This document shows positions 28,596 to 36,647 of a DNA stretch of 64,000 nucleotides, in pieces; within the stretch, counting starts at the first letter, position 1; each line of letters begins with the position of its first letter. Source of the DNA: Slackia piriformis YIT 12062 (GTDB taxonomy: Bacteria > Actinomycetota > Coriobacteriia > Coriobacteriales > Eggerthellaceae); the NCBI RefSeq assembly GCF_000296445.1, contig NZ_JH815198.1, positions 453,501 through 517,500 on the forward strand. The letters run 5' to 3'. The notes under the pieces were generated by a model, which worked only from the letters and a program-made list of their open reading frames with translations, did no database searches and had not been told where the DNA came from. Position numbers and translations under genes: made by a program.

Positions 28596-30073
28596 AGCAG
28601 CTCACCGCATTTCTTTTCAACGTAGGCGGACATATCGTCGGCGTTCATAACGTCATCGAAGCGTACCGAAGCGGCCTCGAGCGCCGAAAGGGCTGCGGGC
28701 GCGTGCGTCTTGCTTGCAGCCTCGAGCGCGCGCATGCAGTCGAAATCCGAGCCTTCCGAGGTGACGCCGAGCGCGGCGCAGACGTCTCGGCAGAACTTGT
28801 AGGGGCTTGCGGTGGACAAGACAATGCGTGCAACGCCGTCTTCCTTAGGCGTATTTCGGGACACGTGCCACGCGACCGCCGTGTGCGGGTCGAGGACATA
28901 GCCGTGCTCGTCGAAGCAGGACTTCATAACCTCGCGTGCTTCGTCGTCGGTGGCGAATCCGCAGTCGAAGACTTCCTGGATGCGCTCAAGCATCTCGTCG
29001 GAGACTTTGTAGCGACCCGTTTCGGCAAGGTCGTTCATAAGGCCTGCGACATAGGATGCGTTGCCGTCGCTCATGTAGTAGAGAAGGCGTTCCAGGTTGG
29101 ACGAAATCAGGATGTCCATGCTCGGGGAGATAGTTTTATAGAAGGGACGGTTTCGGTCGTAGACGCCGGTGGCCAAGAAATCCGTGAGGACATTGTTCGC
29201 GTTGCTCGCGACGATGAGCTTGCGGACGGGAAGGCCCATGCGTCGTGCGAAATACCCTGCGAGCACGTCTCCGAAATTACCCGTGGGAACGCAGAAATCG
29301 ACGCAATCGCCGCAAGCGATCGCGCCTTGGCGGACCAACTGGGCGTAGGCGTCGAAGTAGTAGACCACCTGCGGAGCGAGCCTGCCGATGTTGATGGAGT
29401 TGGCGCTGGAAAGCACGACGTTCTGCTTTGCCAGGCGGGCACGCAGCTCCTCGTCGCCGAAAATGCGCTTGACGGCGCTTTGGGTGTCGTCGAAATTGCC
29501 GCGCACGGCTCCCACGGCTACGTTGTCGCCGGCTTGCGTGACCATCTGGAGGCGCTGGATCTCGGACGTGCCGCCGTGCGGGTAGAACACGGTGATGCCC
29601 AGGTTGGGGGTGTCGGCGAAGCCGGCGAGCGCTGCCTTGCCGGTGTCTCCGCTTGTGGCGGCGAGAATCATGATGCGTTCGCTCGTTTGGGATGCGGCGC
29701 GGCTCATGAGCTGGGGCAGCATCTGCAAAGCGACGTCTTTGAATGCGCTTGTGGGACCCCAGAACAGCTCGAGGATATAATCGTCTCCCACGGAGACGAG
29801 CGGCGTAACTTCTTTTGAGGCGAAGGTCTTTCCGTAGGCTGCGTCGACGCAGGCCTCGATTTCCTCGGCGGTGTAGTCATCGAGCAGCGTGCCGAGGATG
29901 TCGGCAGCGTTTTCTCGGTAGGTTTGGGCGACGACGCGTCCGAGATCGATGGGTGTGCGGCCGAGCTCGTCGGTCACGTACAGGCCGCCGTCGGGCGCGA
30001 GGCCGTCGAGCACCGCCCGTTTAGCGGAGCACTCCATCGCATTAGAGCGTGTACTGTGATACATTGATGCCAT
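28592..30073 (-). CDS. thrC: Threonine synthase
   Basis: 493 residues, the longer threonine synthase class. It opens MYHSTRSNAMECSAKRAVLDGLAPDGGLY-like, with the PLP lysine in GPTSAFKDVALQ, the phosphate loop AATSGDTGKAAL, SANSINIGRLAPQ, and VPTGNFGDVLAGYFA. It converts O-phosphohomoserine to threonine. The ATG at 30073 has AAGGAG 7 bp upstream. It is the first gene of thrC-thrB, divergent from lysC-asd across 297 bp. Confidence 0.95.
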   Translation of the reverse strand: MASMYHSTRSNAMECSAKRAVLDGLAPDGGLYVTDELGRTPIDLGRVVAQTYRENAADILGTLLDDYTAEEIEACVDAAYGKTFASKEVTPLVSVGDDYILELFWGPTSAFKDVALQMLPQLMSRAASQTSERIMILAATSGDTGKAALAGFADTPNLGITVFYPHGGTSEIQRLQMVTQAGDNVAVGAVRGNFDDTQSAVKRIFGDEELRARLAKQNVVLSSANSINIGRLAPQVVYYFDAYAQLVRQGAIACGDCVDFCVPTGNFGDVLAGYFARRMGLPVRKLIVASNANNVLTDFLATGVYDRNRPFYKTISPSMDILISSNLERLLYYMSDGNASYVAGLMNDLAETGRYKVSDEMLERIQEVFDCGFATDDEAREVMKSCFDEHGYVLDPHTAVAWHVSRNTPKEDGVARIVLSTASPYKFCRDVCAALGVTSEGSDFDCMRALEAASKTHAPAALSALEAASVRFDDVMNADDMSAYVEKKCGELL

Positions 30074-30370
30074 TCGACTACTCCTTGGCGTTTTGCGGAT
30101 GGGAAAGCCCTTGCAGGCTCTGCTTTCGGCTAATAGTAGCAAGAAAACGAATCTACGGGGCGAGCGGTCGGGGAAATGCACGTGTCGTTGACGGTGCGGC
30201 AATGGGGGCTTGTGCGCAGGCGCGCTTGCTCGTTTCGGACGTTGTTCGGGCGGGTGATTCTGCGGCATCCGCCGCACGGCTGCGTTTCAGCGTAGTCTCC
30301 TGCACGGTTTCGCACAGCCGCGGTCCTCATTCGCCAGGGCGGGAATGTTTTTGTATGCAAAGGTGGGCGT

Positions 30371-31750
30371 ATGATAAAAATCACGAAGTTCGGCGGCTCG
30401 AGCGTAAGTTCCGCCGAGCAGTTCAAGAAGGTGAAGAAAATCGTCGAGGCCGACGAGGCCCGTCGCTTCGTCGTCGTTTCTGCGGCAGGCAAGCGCGACA
30501 AGACCGATAGCAAGATTACCGATTTGCTGTATCTGGTCAACGCCCATCTTCAGTACCACGTATCGTGCGACGATCTGCTGGGAACCATAGGGCAGCGTTT
30601 TTGCGAGATCGCGAAGGAACTCGACCTCCAATACCCGATCGGTCACGAGTTCGGCGTGTTCCGCGAACGCGCCAAGCGCGGCGATTTCACGCCTGAGTAC
30701 ATCGTCAGCCGCGGCGAGTACTTCACCGCGCGCATGATGGCCGAATACCTTGGGTTTCCGTTCGTGGATGCCGCCGACGTGGTCGCGTTCAACCAGGACG
30801 GAACGCTTGATATGGATCGCACGGGCGAGCAGCTGCGTGCCGCCATCGGCGAGGAGAAGCACTTCGTGCTCCCCGGATTCTACGGCGCTACTGCAGACGG
30901 CCAAATTCGCCTGCTCGACCGCGGCGGCGGAGACATCACGGGCGCCATTCTTGCCCAGTCGATCGGCGCCGATCTGTATGAGAACTGGACCGACGTGTCG
31001 GGCTTTTTGACGGCCGACCCCCGCATCGTTGACAATCCGAAGTCCATTTCGCGCATCACCTATGCCGAGCTTCGAGAGCTTTCCTACATGGGCGCGAGCG
31101 TTTTGCACGAAGAGGCCATTTTCCCCGTGAAAGACGCCGGAATCCCGTTGGTTATCAAGAACACCAACCGCCCAGACGATCCGGGCACGGTCATCAGCGA
31201 GGAGACCGAGCCCGGCATGGCTGAGCCCATCATCACGGGCATTGCGGGCAAGCGCGATTTCGTGGCGGTTCATATTCGCACCAACCATATGTCCAATCAG
31301 GTCGGATACCTGCGCAAGGCGCTTTCCATCTTCGAGCGCTATCGCGTGAGCATCGAGCACCTTCCCTCGGGCATCGATTCATTCGCCGTCGTGGTGCAGG
31401 GGGCCGATGTGAAGGATTGCCTGTACTCCATCGTGGGCGACATCCAACGCGAGCTCGAGCCCGACGAGATCAAAGTCGTCGAGCGCCTCGCGCTCATCTC
31501 CACCGTCGGTCGCAACATGTCGAGCCGTCCGGGCATTTCGGGACGGTTGTTCGGCGAGCTGGGCAGCGCGGGCGTCAATATTCGCATGATCGCCCAGGGC
31601 TCGGAGGAGTTCGACATCATCGTCGGCGTTAACGACGAGGATTTCGAGCACGCTATTCGCGTCATCTACAATGCATTCGTCGATTCGGACGAAAATGTGA
31701 TCACCGTCGACGAGCTCGAAGAGAAAGGTTCCTTCAATGAAGTCGTATAA
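30371..31750 (+). CDS. lysC: Aspartate kinase
   Basis: 459 residues of monofunctional aspartokinase: ITKFGGSSVSSAEQF, VVVSAAGKRDKTDSKITD, SRGEYFTARMMA, GGGDITGAILA, WTDVSGFLTADPRIV and two C-terminal ACT domains (about residues 310-450), which normally bind lysine or threonine. It is the first step from aspartate to lysine, threonine and methionine. AAAGGTGG precedes the ATG. It overlaps asd by 14 bp. Confidence 0.94.
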   Translation: MIKITKFGGSSVSSAEQFKKVKKIVEADEARRFVVVSAAGKRDKTDSKITDLLYLVNAHLQYHVSCDDLLGTIGQRFCEIAKELDLQYPIGHEFGVFRERAKRGDFTPEYIVSRGEYFTARMMAEYLGFPFVDAADVVAFNQDGTLDMDRTGEQLRAAIGEEKHFVLPGFYGATADGQIRLLDRGGGDITGAILAQSIGADLYENWTDVSGFLTADPRIVDNPKSISRITYAELRELSYMGASVLHEEAIFPVKDAGIPLVIKNTNRPDDPGTVISEETEPGMAEPIITGIAGKRDFVAVHIRTNHMSNQVGYLRKALSIFERYRVSIEHLPSGIDSFAVVVQGADVKDCLYSIVGDIQRELEPDEIKVVERLALISTVGRNMSSRPGISGRLFGELGSAGVNIRMIAQGSEEFDIIVGVNDEDFEHAIRVIYNAFVDSDENVITVDELEEKGSFNEVV

Positions 31751-32750
31751 CGTTGCCATTCTGGGCGCCACGGGCGCCGTGGGGCAGCAGATGCTCCAGT
31801 GCCTCGCCGAGCAGGATTTCCCCGTGAATAACCTTAAACTGCTCGCCTCCGCTCGAAGCGCCGGCAAAATCGCGCAGTTCAAGGGCGAAGACGTGGTGAT
31901 CGAAGAGGCTCGCGACGAAGCGTTCGACGGCGTTGACATCGTGCTTGGCGCGGCAGAAAACGACATTGCCAAACGATTCGTTCCCGTTGCTCGCGAAAAA
32001 GGAGCCGTGACGGTGGACAACTCGAGCGCATACCGCCTCGACCCCGATGTCCCCCTGATCATCCCCGAGGTCAACCCCGAGGACATAGCGAAGCACAACG
32101 GCATTATCGCCAACCCCAATTGCGCTACGATCATCGGTCTTGTCGCCGTCAATCCGCTGCATAAGCTCGGTGGCATCAAGCGCATGGTCGTGTCTACGTA
32201 TCAGGCCGCATCGGGCGCCGGTGTTGGCGGGCTTCGCGAACTCGAAGCGCAGATGGCTCGCATTTCAGCGGGCGAGAAGGTCGAGGATCCTAAGGCTTTC
32301 GCCTATCAGCTTGCGTGCAATCTGATTCCCCAGATTGGCGGATTCGATGAGGTGGGCTATACCTCCGAGGAGATGAAGATGCAAAACGAAGGGCGCAAGA
32401 TCATGCATCTTCCCGATCTTCGTGTGAACTGCACGTGCGTGCGCGTTCCCGTGATGCGCTCCCATTCCGAGAGCATCACGCTCGAATTCGACCGTGCGGT
32501 AAGCGTCCAGGCCGCCCGCGAAGCCCTCGCGGCCGCCCCTGGCGTCAAGCTCGTAGACGACCCTGCGGCCCAGTTGTATCCCATGCCGTTTGATACGACC
32601 GACCAAGACCTCATCTACGTCGGCCGTATTCGCGACGATATCTCTGCCGGCGAAGGCCAGCATGGTCTTACGCTATGGTGCTGCGGCGACCAGATTCGCA
32701 AGGGTGCGGCCACAAACGCTGTGCAGATCGCCAAGATGCTCGCCGAATAG
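31737..32750 (+). CDS. asd: Aspartate-semialdehyde dehydrogenase
   Basis: 337 residues with the NADP-binding GATGAVGQQMLQCL, VDNSSAYRLDPDVPL, the active-site cysteine in IIANPNCATI and YQAASGAGVGG. It reduces aspartyl phosphate to the semialdehyde. It overlaps lysC by 14 bp, so the two are one unit. Homoserine dehydrogenase, the link to thrB and thrC, is not in the window. Confidence 0.95.
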   Translation: MKSYNVAILGATGAVGQQMLQCLAEQDFPVNNLKLLASARSAGKIAQFKGEDVVIEEARDEAFDGVDIVLGAAENDIAKRFVPVAREKGAVTVDNSSAYRLDPDVPLIIPEVNPEDIAKHNGIIANPNCATIIGLVAVNPLHKLGGIKRMVVSTYQAASGAGVGGLRELEAQMARISAGEKVEDPKAFAYQLACNLIPQIGGFDEVGYTSEEMKMQNEGRKIMHLPDLRVNCTCVRVPVMRSHSESITLEFDRAVSVQAAREALAAAPGVKLVDDPAAQLYPMPFDTTDQDLIYVGRIRDDISAGEGQHGLTLWCCGDQIRKGAATNAVQIAKMLAE

Positions 32751-32846
32751 AGGAGTGTTTTTCGGAGCGATTCTTATGGCCGGCAGATTGGCTACAGCCT
32801 CGGCAAAGCGCTCGAGGCCGGCGTGGACATTTTCCTTGAAGTCATT

Positions 32847-32875
32847 TTGTGGATGCGCTATCGCTATGGTAGAAT
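32847..32875 (+). promoter_or_regulatory. Promoter of tRNA-Thr
   Basis: TTGTGG (32847-32852), 17 bp, TAGAAT (32870-32875) preceded by TGG (extended -10). The start would be near 32882, 10 bp before the tRNA. Confidence 0.75.
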
Positions 32876-32891
32876 CACTCACGCACAATTT

Positions 32892-32966
32892 GCCAGTGTG
32901 GCGCAACGGTAGCGCAACTGATTTGTAATCAGTGGGTTGCGGGTTCGATTCCTGTCACTGGCTCCA
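32892..32966 (+). tRNA. tRNA-Thr (anticodon TGT)
   Basis: Acceptor GCCAGTG/CACTGGC, D-arm GCGC-AACGGTA-GCGC, anticodon stem ACTGA/TCAGT with loop TTTGTAA and anticodon TGT at 32924-32926, T-loop TTCGATT, discriminator T and encoded CCA. It has its own promoter and terminator. Confidence 0.96.
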
Positions 32967-32974
32967 GTAGATTC

Positions 32975-33010
32975 ACAGGCCGAAACGGATGTTTCGGCCT
33001 GTTTGTTTTT
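32975..33010 (+). terminator. Terminator of tRNA-Thr
   Basis: ACAGGCCGAAAC (32975-32986), loop GGAT, GTTTCGGCCTGT (32991-33002), then TTGTTTTT. Confidence 0.92.
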
Positions 33011-33087
33011 CAGTTTTGCTCGTTCGAGCGAAACGCATCATATAGCGAGAGCGAACGCGCTCTTATGGTTTTAGGGGGTCGGTCATC

Positions 33088-33864
33088 ATGCGGAAGCGTT
33101 ATTTCTTTTTCGACATAGACGGAACCTTGGCTGCGGGCCCTATTGCGAACCGTCGTGTTCCCGAAAGCGCCGCTTTCGCGTTGCAGCACCTGCGCGAGCA
33201 AGGCCACTTCACGGCCATCTGCACCGGTCGCGGCTACGCCATGGCTCTGCCGTATCTGAAGGAACATGGCTTTTCCGATATGGTATGCGACGGCGGCAAC
33301 GGCATTGTGCTTGACGGAGTGTTGCGCGGCGTAGAGCCTCTCGATAGGGAGGCGTGCATTCGCGTGCTCGAGGAGTGCGACAGGCTAGGACGGCCATGGG
33401 CCCTTTCCTGCGATCTTACTCGGCGTCGCTACACTCGCGTGCCCGAATTCGACGATTTGGCGCACGACGCCTACATGGATACCGTCGTCGATCCCAATCT
33501 TGACTATCATGCCATCGATTGTTTCTACAAGCTGTTCCTGCCGTGCACCGAAAGGGAAGAGGCGCCGCTTTCTTCGCTTTCCTTCGTTCCGACTGCTCGT
33601 TTCAGCCCCTATGTGCTTTTTGTCGAGCCCGTGGACAAGGGCAACGGGGTGAAACGCGTCATGGACGTGTACGGCGCGGACTATGCGGACGCCGTCGTGT
33701 TTGGAGACGGGTCGAACGATATCAGCATGTTTCTCCCCGAATGGACCTGTGTCGCCATGGGCAACGCCATCGACGAGCTGAAGGCGCGTGCCGACTTCGT
33801 GACGACCGACGCGGACAAGGACGGTATTTTGAACGCGTGCAGACATTACGGATGGGTTTCCTGA
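33088..33864 (+). CDS. HAD-superfamily hydrolase, Cof-like
   Basis: A 258-residue haloacid-dehalogenase phosphatase with motif I FFFDIDGTLAAG, motif II ICTGRG, a C2-type cap, the conserved lysine in VDKGNGVKRV and motif IV FGDGSNDISMF. Such Cof/YidA-like enzymes dephosphorylate sugar phosphates, nucleotides or flavin precursors; the substrate is not readable. A TTAGGGGG stretch lies ahead of the ATG. It stands alone between tRNA-Thr and a convergent membrane-protein gene. Confidence 0.85.
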   Translation: MRKRYFFFDIDGTLAAGPIANRRVPESAAFALQHLREQGHFTAICTGRGYAMALPYLKEHGFSDMVCDGGNGIVLDGVLRGVEPLDREACIRVLEECDRLGRPWALSCDLTRRRYTRVPEFDDLAHDAYMDTVVDPNLDYHAIDCFYKLFLPCTEREEAPLSSLSFVPTARFSPYVLFVEPVDKGNGVKRVMDVYGADYADAVVFGDGSNDISMFLPEWTCVAMGNAIDELKARADFVTTDADKDGILNACRHYGWVS

Positions 33865-33928
33865 CCGACCTGCCCGGCTTTAGGCGCAAGTGTTGTGCTG
33901 GGTATGAATCCAGGATGGGCGCGTGCTA

Positions 33929-34291
33929 CTACGAACGGTGGCTTTTCTTTTCCACCTTTCCCGTGATGCGCCAGCGGTAGTTGGGGTTGTTTTTCAAAAA
34001 ACGGAATCTGCATACGAACGTGATGCCCAAGACGATGAGCGTGGTTGCCATGCATGTGGCGAAGAATTCTGCTACGAACAGATTTCCCTCGAGCAGCGCA
34101 TAAAGCGTAGCGAGCAGAAACAGCGCCGAAAGGCCGCCGTTGAGCACGATGAATATCTTGATGAGGACCTCTTTCGCTCGTGCAGGGGTCGACCTCCACG
34201 ATACAACGAGGTAGATGGCAAGGGCGATGATCGCCAGAATTATCAAAAGGGGCGCGATGCGATAAAGACGGGCTGCTATGAAGGCCGGCAT
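33929..34291 (-). CDS. Small membrane protein of unknown function
   Basis: 120 residues with three predicted membrane helices at about 10-32 (IAPLLIILAIIALAIYLVVS), 40-68 (LIKIFIVLNGGLSALFLLATL) and 73-97, ending in a basic tail. I do not recognise the family. AAAGGAG lies 6 bp before the ATG, so it is well supported as a gene. It shares its upstream region with the divergent radical SAM gene. A LexA-box-like sequence (34322-34335) lies 31 bp upstream of its start. Confidence 0.7.
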   Translation of the reverse strand: MPAFIAARLYRIAPLLIILAIIALAIYLVVSWRSTPARAKEVLIKIFIVLNGGLSALFLLATLYALLEGNLFVAEFFATCMATTLIVLGITFVCRFRFLKNNPNYRWRITGKVEKKSHRS

Positions 34292-34321
34292 GATGACTCC
34301 TTTTCGCCGATGCGGCGTATT

Positions 34322-34335
34322 CGAACGTATGCTTC
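34322..34335. promoter_or_regulatory. LexA/DinR-box-like site near the small membrane-protein gene
   Basis: CGAACGTATGCTTC fits the Gram-positive SOS consensus CGAACRNRYGTTYC at 13 of 14 positions. It is single and somewhat isolated, so weaker evidence than the pair at 34408-34447. Confidence 0.4.
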
Positions 34336-34400
34336 AATCATATCGCAACCATGCGCGAAGACTCCGATGGAGGGTTGACGAATTGGCATCGAAACCCATG

Positions 34401-34454
34401 CTTGAATCGAACATTTATTCGTATTACTATTATCGAATAAATGTTCGATTCAAG
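34401..34454 (+). promoter_or_regulatory. Promoter of the radical SAM pair with two inverted LexA-box-like operators
   Basis: A perfect 21-bp inverted repeat: arms 34401-34421 and 34434-34454, 12-nt spacer. Each arm contains CGAACATTTATTCG (34408-34421, and its complement at 34434-34447), 12 of 14 identical to the Bacillus LexA box CGAACATATGTTCG. TTGAAT (34402-34407), 17 bp, TACTAT (34425-34430) forms a promoter whose spacer is exactly filled by the 17 bp containing the first box; the second box covers the transcription start. The right arm ends in the Shine-Dalgarno AAGGAGG (34452-34458), so RNA folding could also hide it. Confidence 0.7.
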
Positions 34455-34462
34455 GAGGCGGC

Positions 34463-35767
34463 ATGGACACGGAGAGCAAACTTCGCATTCTGGCGGATGC
34501 TGCGAAATACGATGTGGCCTGCACCTCGAGTGGCCTTGACCGGCAAGCGCAGCCTGGAAAGCTCGGCAATGCGGTCTCGGCGGGAATCTGCCATAGTTTT
34601 TCGGCGGATGGGCGCTGTATCACGCTCCTGAAGGTTCTGTACACCAATGCGTGCGTATACGATTGCGCGTACTGCGTGAACAGGCGCAGCAACGATGTTC
34701 CTCGTGCCGTGTTCGATCCTCGGGAGCTTGCCGATTTGGTTATCGCGTTTTATAGGCGCAACTATATCGAAGGCCTTTTCCTGTCGAGCGGCGTTTTGGT
34801 CAACCCCGACTACACGTCGGAGCTCATCATGGAGTCCCTTCGCATATTGCGCGAGGAATACGGCTTTCGCGGATACATTCACGCCAAGGCAATCCCGGGG
34901 TCTTCTCCCGACCTGGTTGCCCGGCTTGGGCTTCTTGCGGATAGAATCAGCGTCAACATGGAGCTTCCGTCCCGCGAAAGCCTAGCGCTTCTTTGCCCCG
35001 AGAAAACGAAAAGCTCCATCATCTCTCCTATGCGCCAAATCAAAGAACGCATAGAAGAAGATAAAGACGCTCGTTCTCTCGCTCGCAAAAACGCATGCTA
35101 CATGGCCGAACGTAGGTCCGGAAAAACAAGTCGCGCATTCGCTCCTGCCGGGCAAAGCACCCAGATGATAATCGGCGCAACGCCCGAATCCGACCGCCAG
35201 ATTCTGATGCTTTCTTCGGCGCTGTATGCGTCCATGGCGCTGAAGCGCGTCTTTTTCTCCGCGTATCTTCCCGTGAACGAGGACGCACGTCTTCCGTCTT
35301 CCGGCGCGGTCCAGCTTGATAGAGAGCATAGGTTGTATCAGGCGGACTGGCTCATGCGGTTCTACAGGTTCGACGCGAAAGAGATTCTGGGGGGTTCTTC
35401 TTTTCTAGAGACCGACCTTGACCCGAAAGCGGCTTGGGCCTTGCGGCATCTTGAGCAGTTTCCCATAGAGGTGAATACCGCGCGTTACGAATCCCTTATT
35501 CGGGTTCCGGGTATAGGGGTCCGCAGCGCGAAGTTGATTGTAAGAGCCCGAAAGGCGTCTAGCCTGGGAGAATGCGAACTTCGCAAGCTCGGAATCGCAT
35601 TGAAGCGGGCTCGTTACTTTATAACCTGTCGTGGGAAATACCTTGGCGAAGGGGTCGAATTTGCCCCCGAGGCGTTGAGGGCCAGGCTGTCCGCTCCAAT
35701 ACGCTCGGGTAATTCCGGAAGAGGTGCCAACAGGGCTCTTGAGGGCCAGCTTTCGCTTTGGGGGTAG
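34463..35767 (+). CDS. Putative DNA modification/repair radical SAM protein
   Basis: 434 residues. The radical SAM cluster is TNACVYDCAYCVNR (Cys64, 68, 71). A helix-hairpin-helix DNA-binding motif, RVPGIGVRSAKLIV, lies near residue 345-360. This matches the uncharacterised family annotated as a radical SAM protein linked to uracil-DNA glycosylase-like genes; the usual partner, a DUF4130 protein, follows 7 bp after the stop. No substrate is known for the family. The LexA-box-like operators in its promoter support a DNA-damage role. AAGGAGG precedes the ATG. It is probably cytoplasmic, since no signal or membrane segment is seen. Confidence 0.85.
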   Translation: MDTESKLRILADAAKYDVACTSSGLDRQAQPGKLGNAVSAGICHSFSADGRCITLLKVLYTNACVYDCAYCVNRRSNDVPRAVFDPRELADLVIAFYRRNYIEGLFLSSGVLVNPDYTSELIMESLRILREEYGFRGYIHAKAIPGSSPDLVARLGLLADRISVNMELPSRESLALLCPEKTKSSIISPMRQIKERIEEDKDARSLARKNACYMAERRSGKTSRAFAPAGQSTQMIIGATPESDRQILMLSSALYASMALKRVFFSAYLPVNEDARLPSSGAVQLDREHRLYQADWLMRFYRFDAKEILGGSSFLETDLDPKAAWALRHLEQFPIEVNTARYESLIRVPGIGVRSAKLIVRARKASSLGECELRKLGIALKRARYFITCRGKYLGEGVEFAPEALRARLSAPIRSGNSGRGANRALEGQLSLWG

Positions 35768-35774
35768 AAGGCTC

Positions 35775-36641
35775 ATGGAAACGCTTGCGTACATATGCGA
35801 AGACTCCTTGGAAGGCATGCTTTCGGCGGTCTTCGAAGCATACGAACATCGGGAGTTTCCCGATGATATCGTGGTTCGGGGTCTGTTCCAGCAACGCTTG
35901 GGAGAAAAGGTCCGCTACGTGCAGACCGACATCGACCATGCATGCCGCGTGAGAGCCGGGCTTATCCGAACGTGCGGTTTCAGGGCGTATGAGGCCGTTC
36001 GGGCGGTGTATCTTTCGGACGATCGACGCAAAGGGTCGGCAATTCACGTTTTCGTGCGGTATGCAATGAAGCGCGGAACCCAGGCTCTTGACGACGTGGC
36101 TCATCCAGACGCCTCCGATTTCGTTGTCATCAATAGGTTCGTCTACAACGAGGTGCATCATTGGAAAGAGTTTCTTCGCTTTCGCCAGGCGGAAGGAGGG
36201 CTGTATTTTGCTCAGTGTAATCCGAAGGCGAGCGTTGTCCCGCTGCTTATGGGATGGTTTTCGGCTCGTTTCAACACGCAGGACTTCATGATTTACGACG
36301 AGGTTCATGCCCTTGCCGGAATCTCGCACGGCGGGTCTTGGGCCTTGGTGAAAACCGATGCTCTGGAGGTGCCTTCTGACACGGCTGAGGAGCGGTCGTA
36401 CGCGCGTGCTTGGAAAACGTTCTACGATGCCATCGCCGTGAAGGAGCGTCTCAACCCCGATTTACGCAGGCAGCTCATGCCCAAACGTTTCTGGGGCGAT
36501 ATGACAGAGATGAAAGAAGAGGCGCCCCGGAAGAGCGCCTCGGCAGGTGATTCTTCTGTTCAGATTGGCGAACCCACTGTAACGGGAGGATTGCCGATAT
36601 CGGCCCGAGCGAAACGAGCTCCCGTCGCCCTCGCCGATTGA
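35775..36641 (+). CDS. DUF4130 'probable DNA metabolism' protein, radical SAM partner
   Basis: A 288-residue protein. It begins LAYICEDSLEGMLSAVFEAYE, with HHWKEFLRFRQAEGGLYFAQ in the middle, YDEVHALAGISHGGSWALV and a C-terminal RQLMPKRFWGDMTEM. This is the family that always accompanies the radical SAM/HhH protein above; in some Gram-negatives it is fused to a uracil-DNA glycosylase domain. Here no glycosylase domain follows: the last ~35 residues are a low-complexity Ser/Pro/Ala tail. The ATG has AGAAGG upstream. Its activity is unknown. Confidence 0.82.
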   Translation: METLAYICEDSLEGMLSAVFEAYEHREFPDDIVVRGLFQQRLGEKVRYVQTDIDHACRVRAGLIRTCGFRAYEAVRAVYLSDDRRKGSAIHVFVRYAMKRGTQALDDVAHPDASDFVVINRFVYNEVHHWKEFLRFRQAEGGLYFAQCNPKASVVPLLMGWFSARFNTQDFMIYDEVHALAGISHGGSWALVKTDALEVPSDTAEERSYARAWKTFYDAIAVKERLNPDLRRQLMPKRFWGDMTEMKEEAPRKSASAGDSSVQIGEPTVTGGLPISARAKRAPVALAD

Positions 36642-36647
36642 AGCCCT

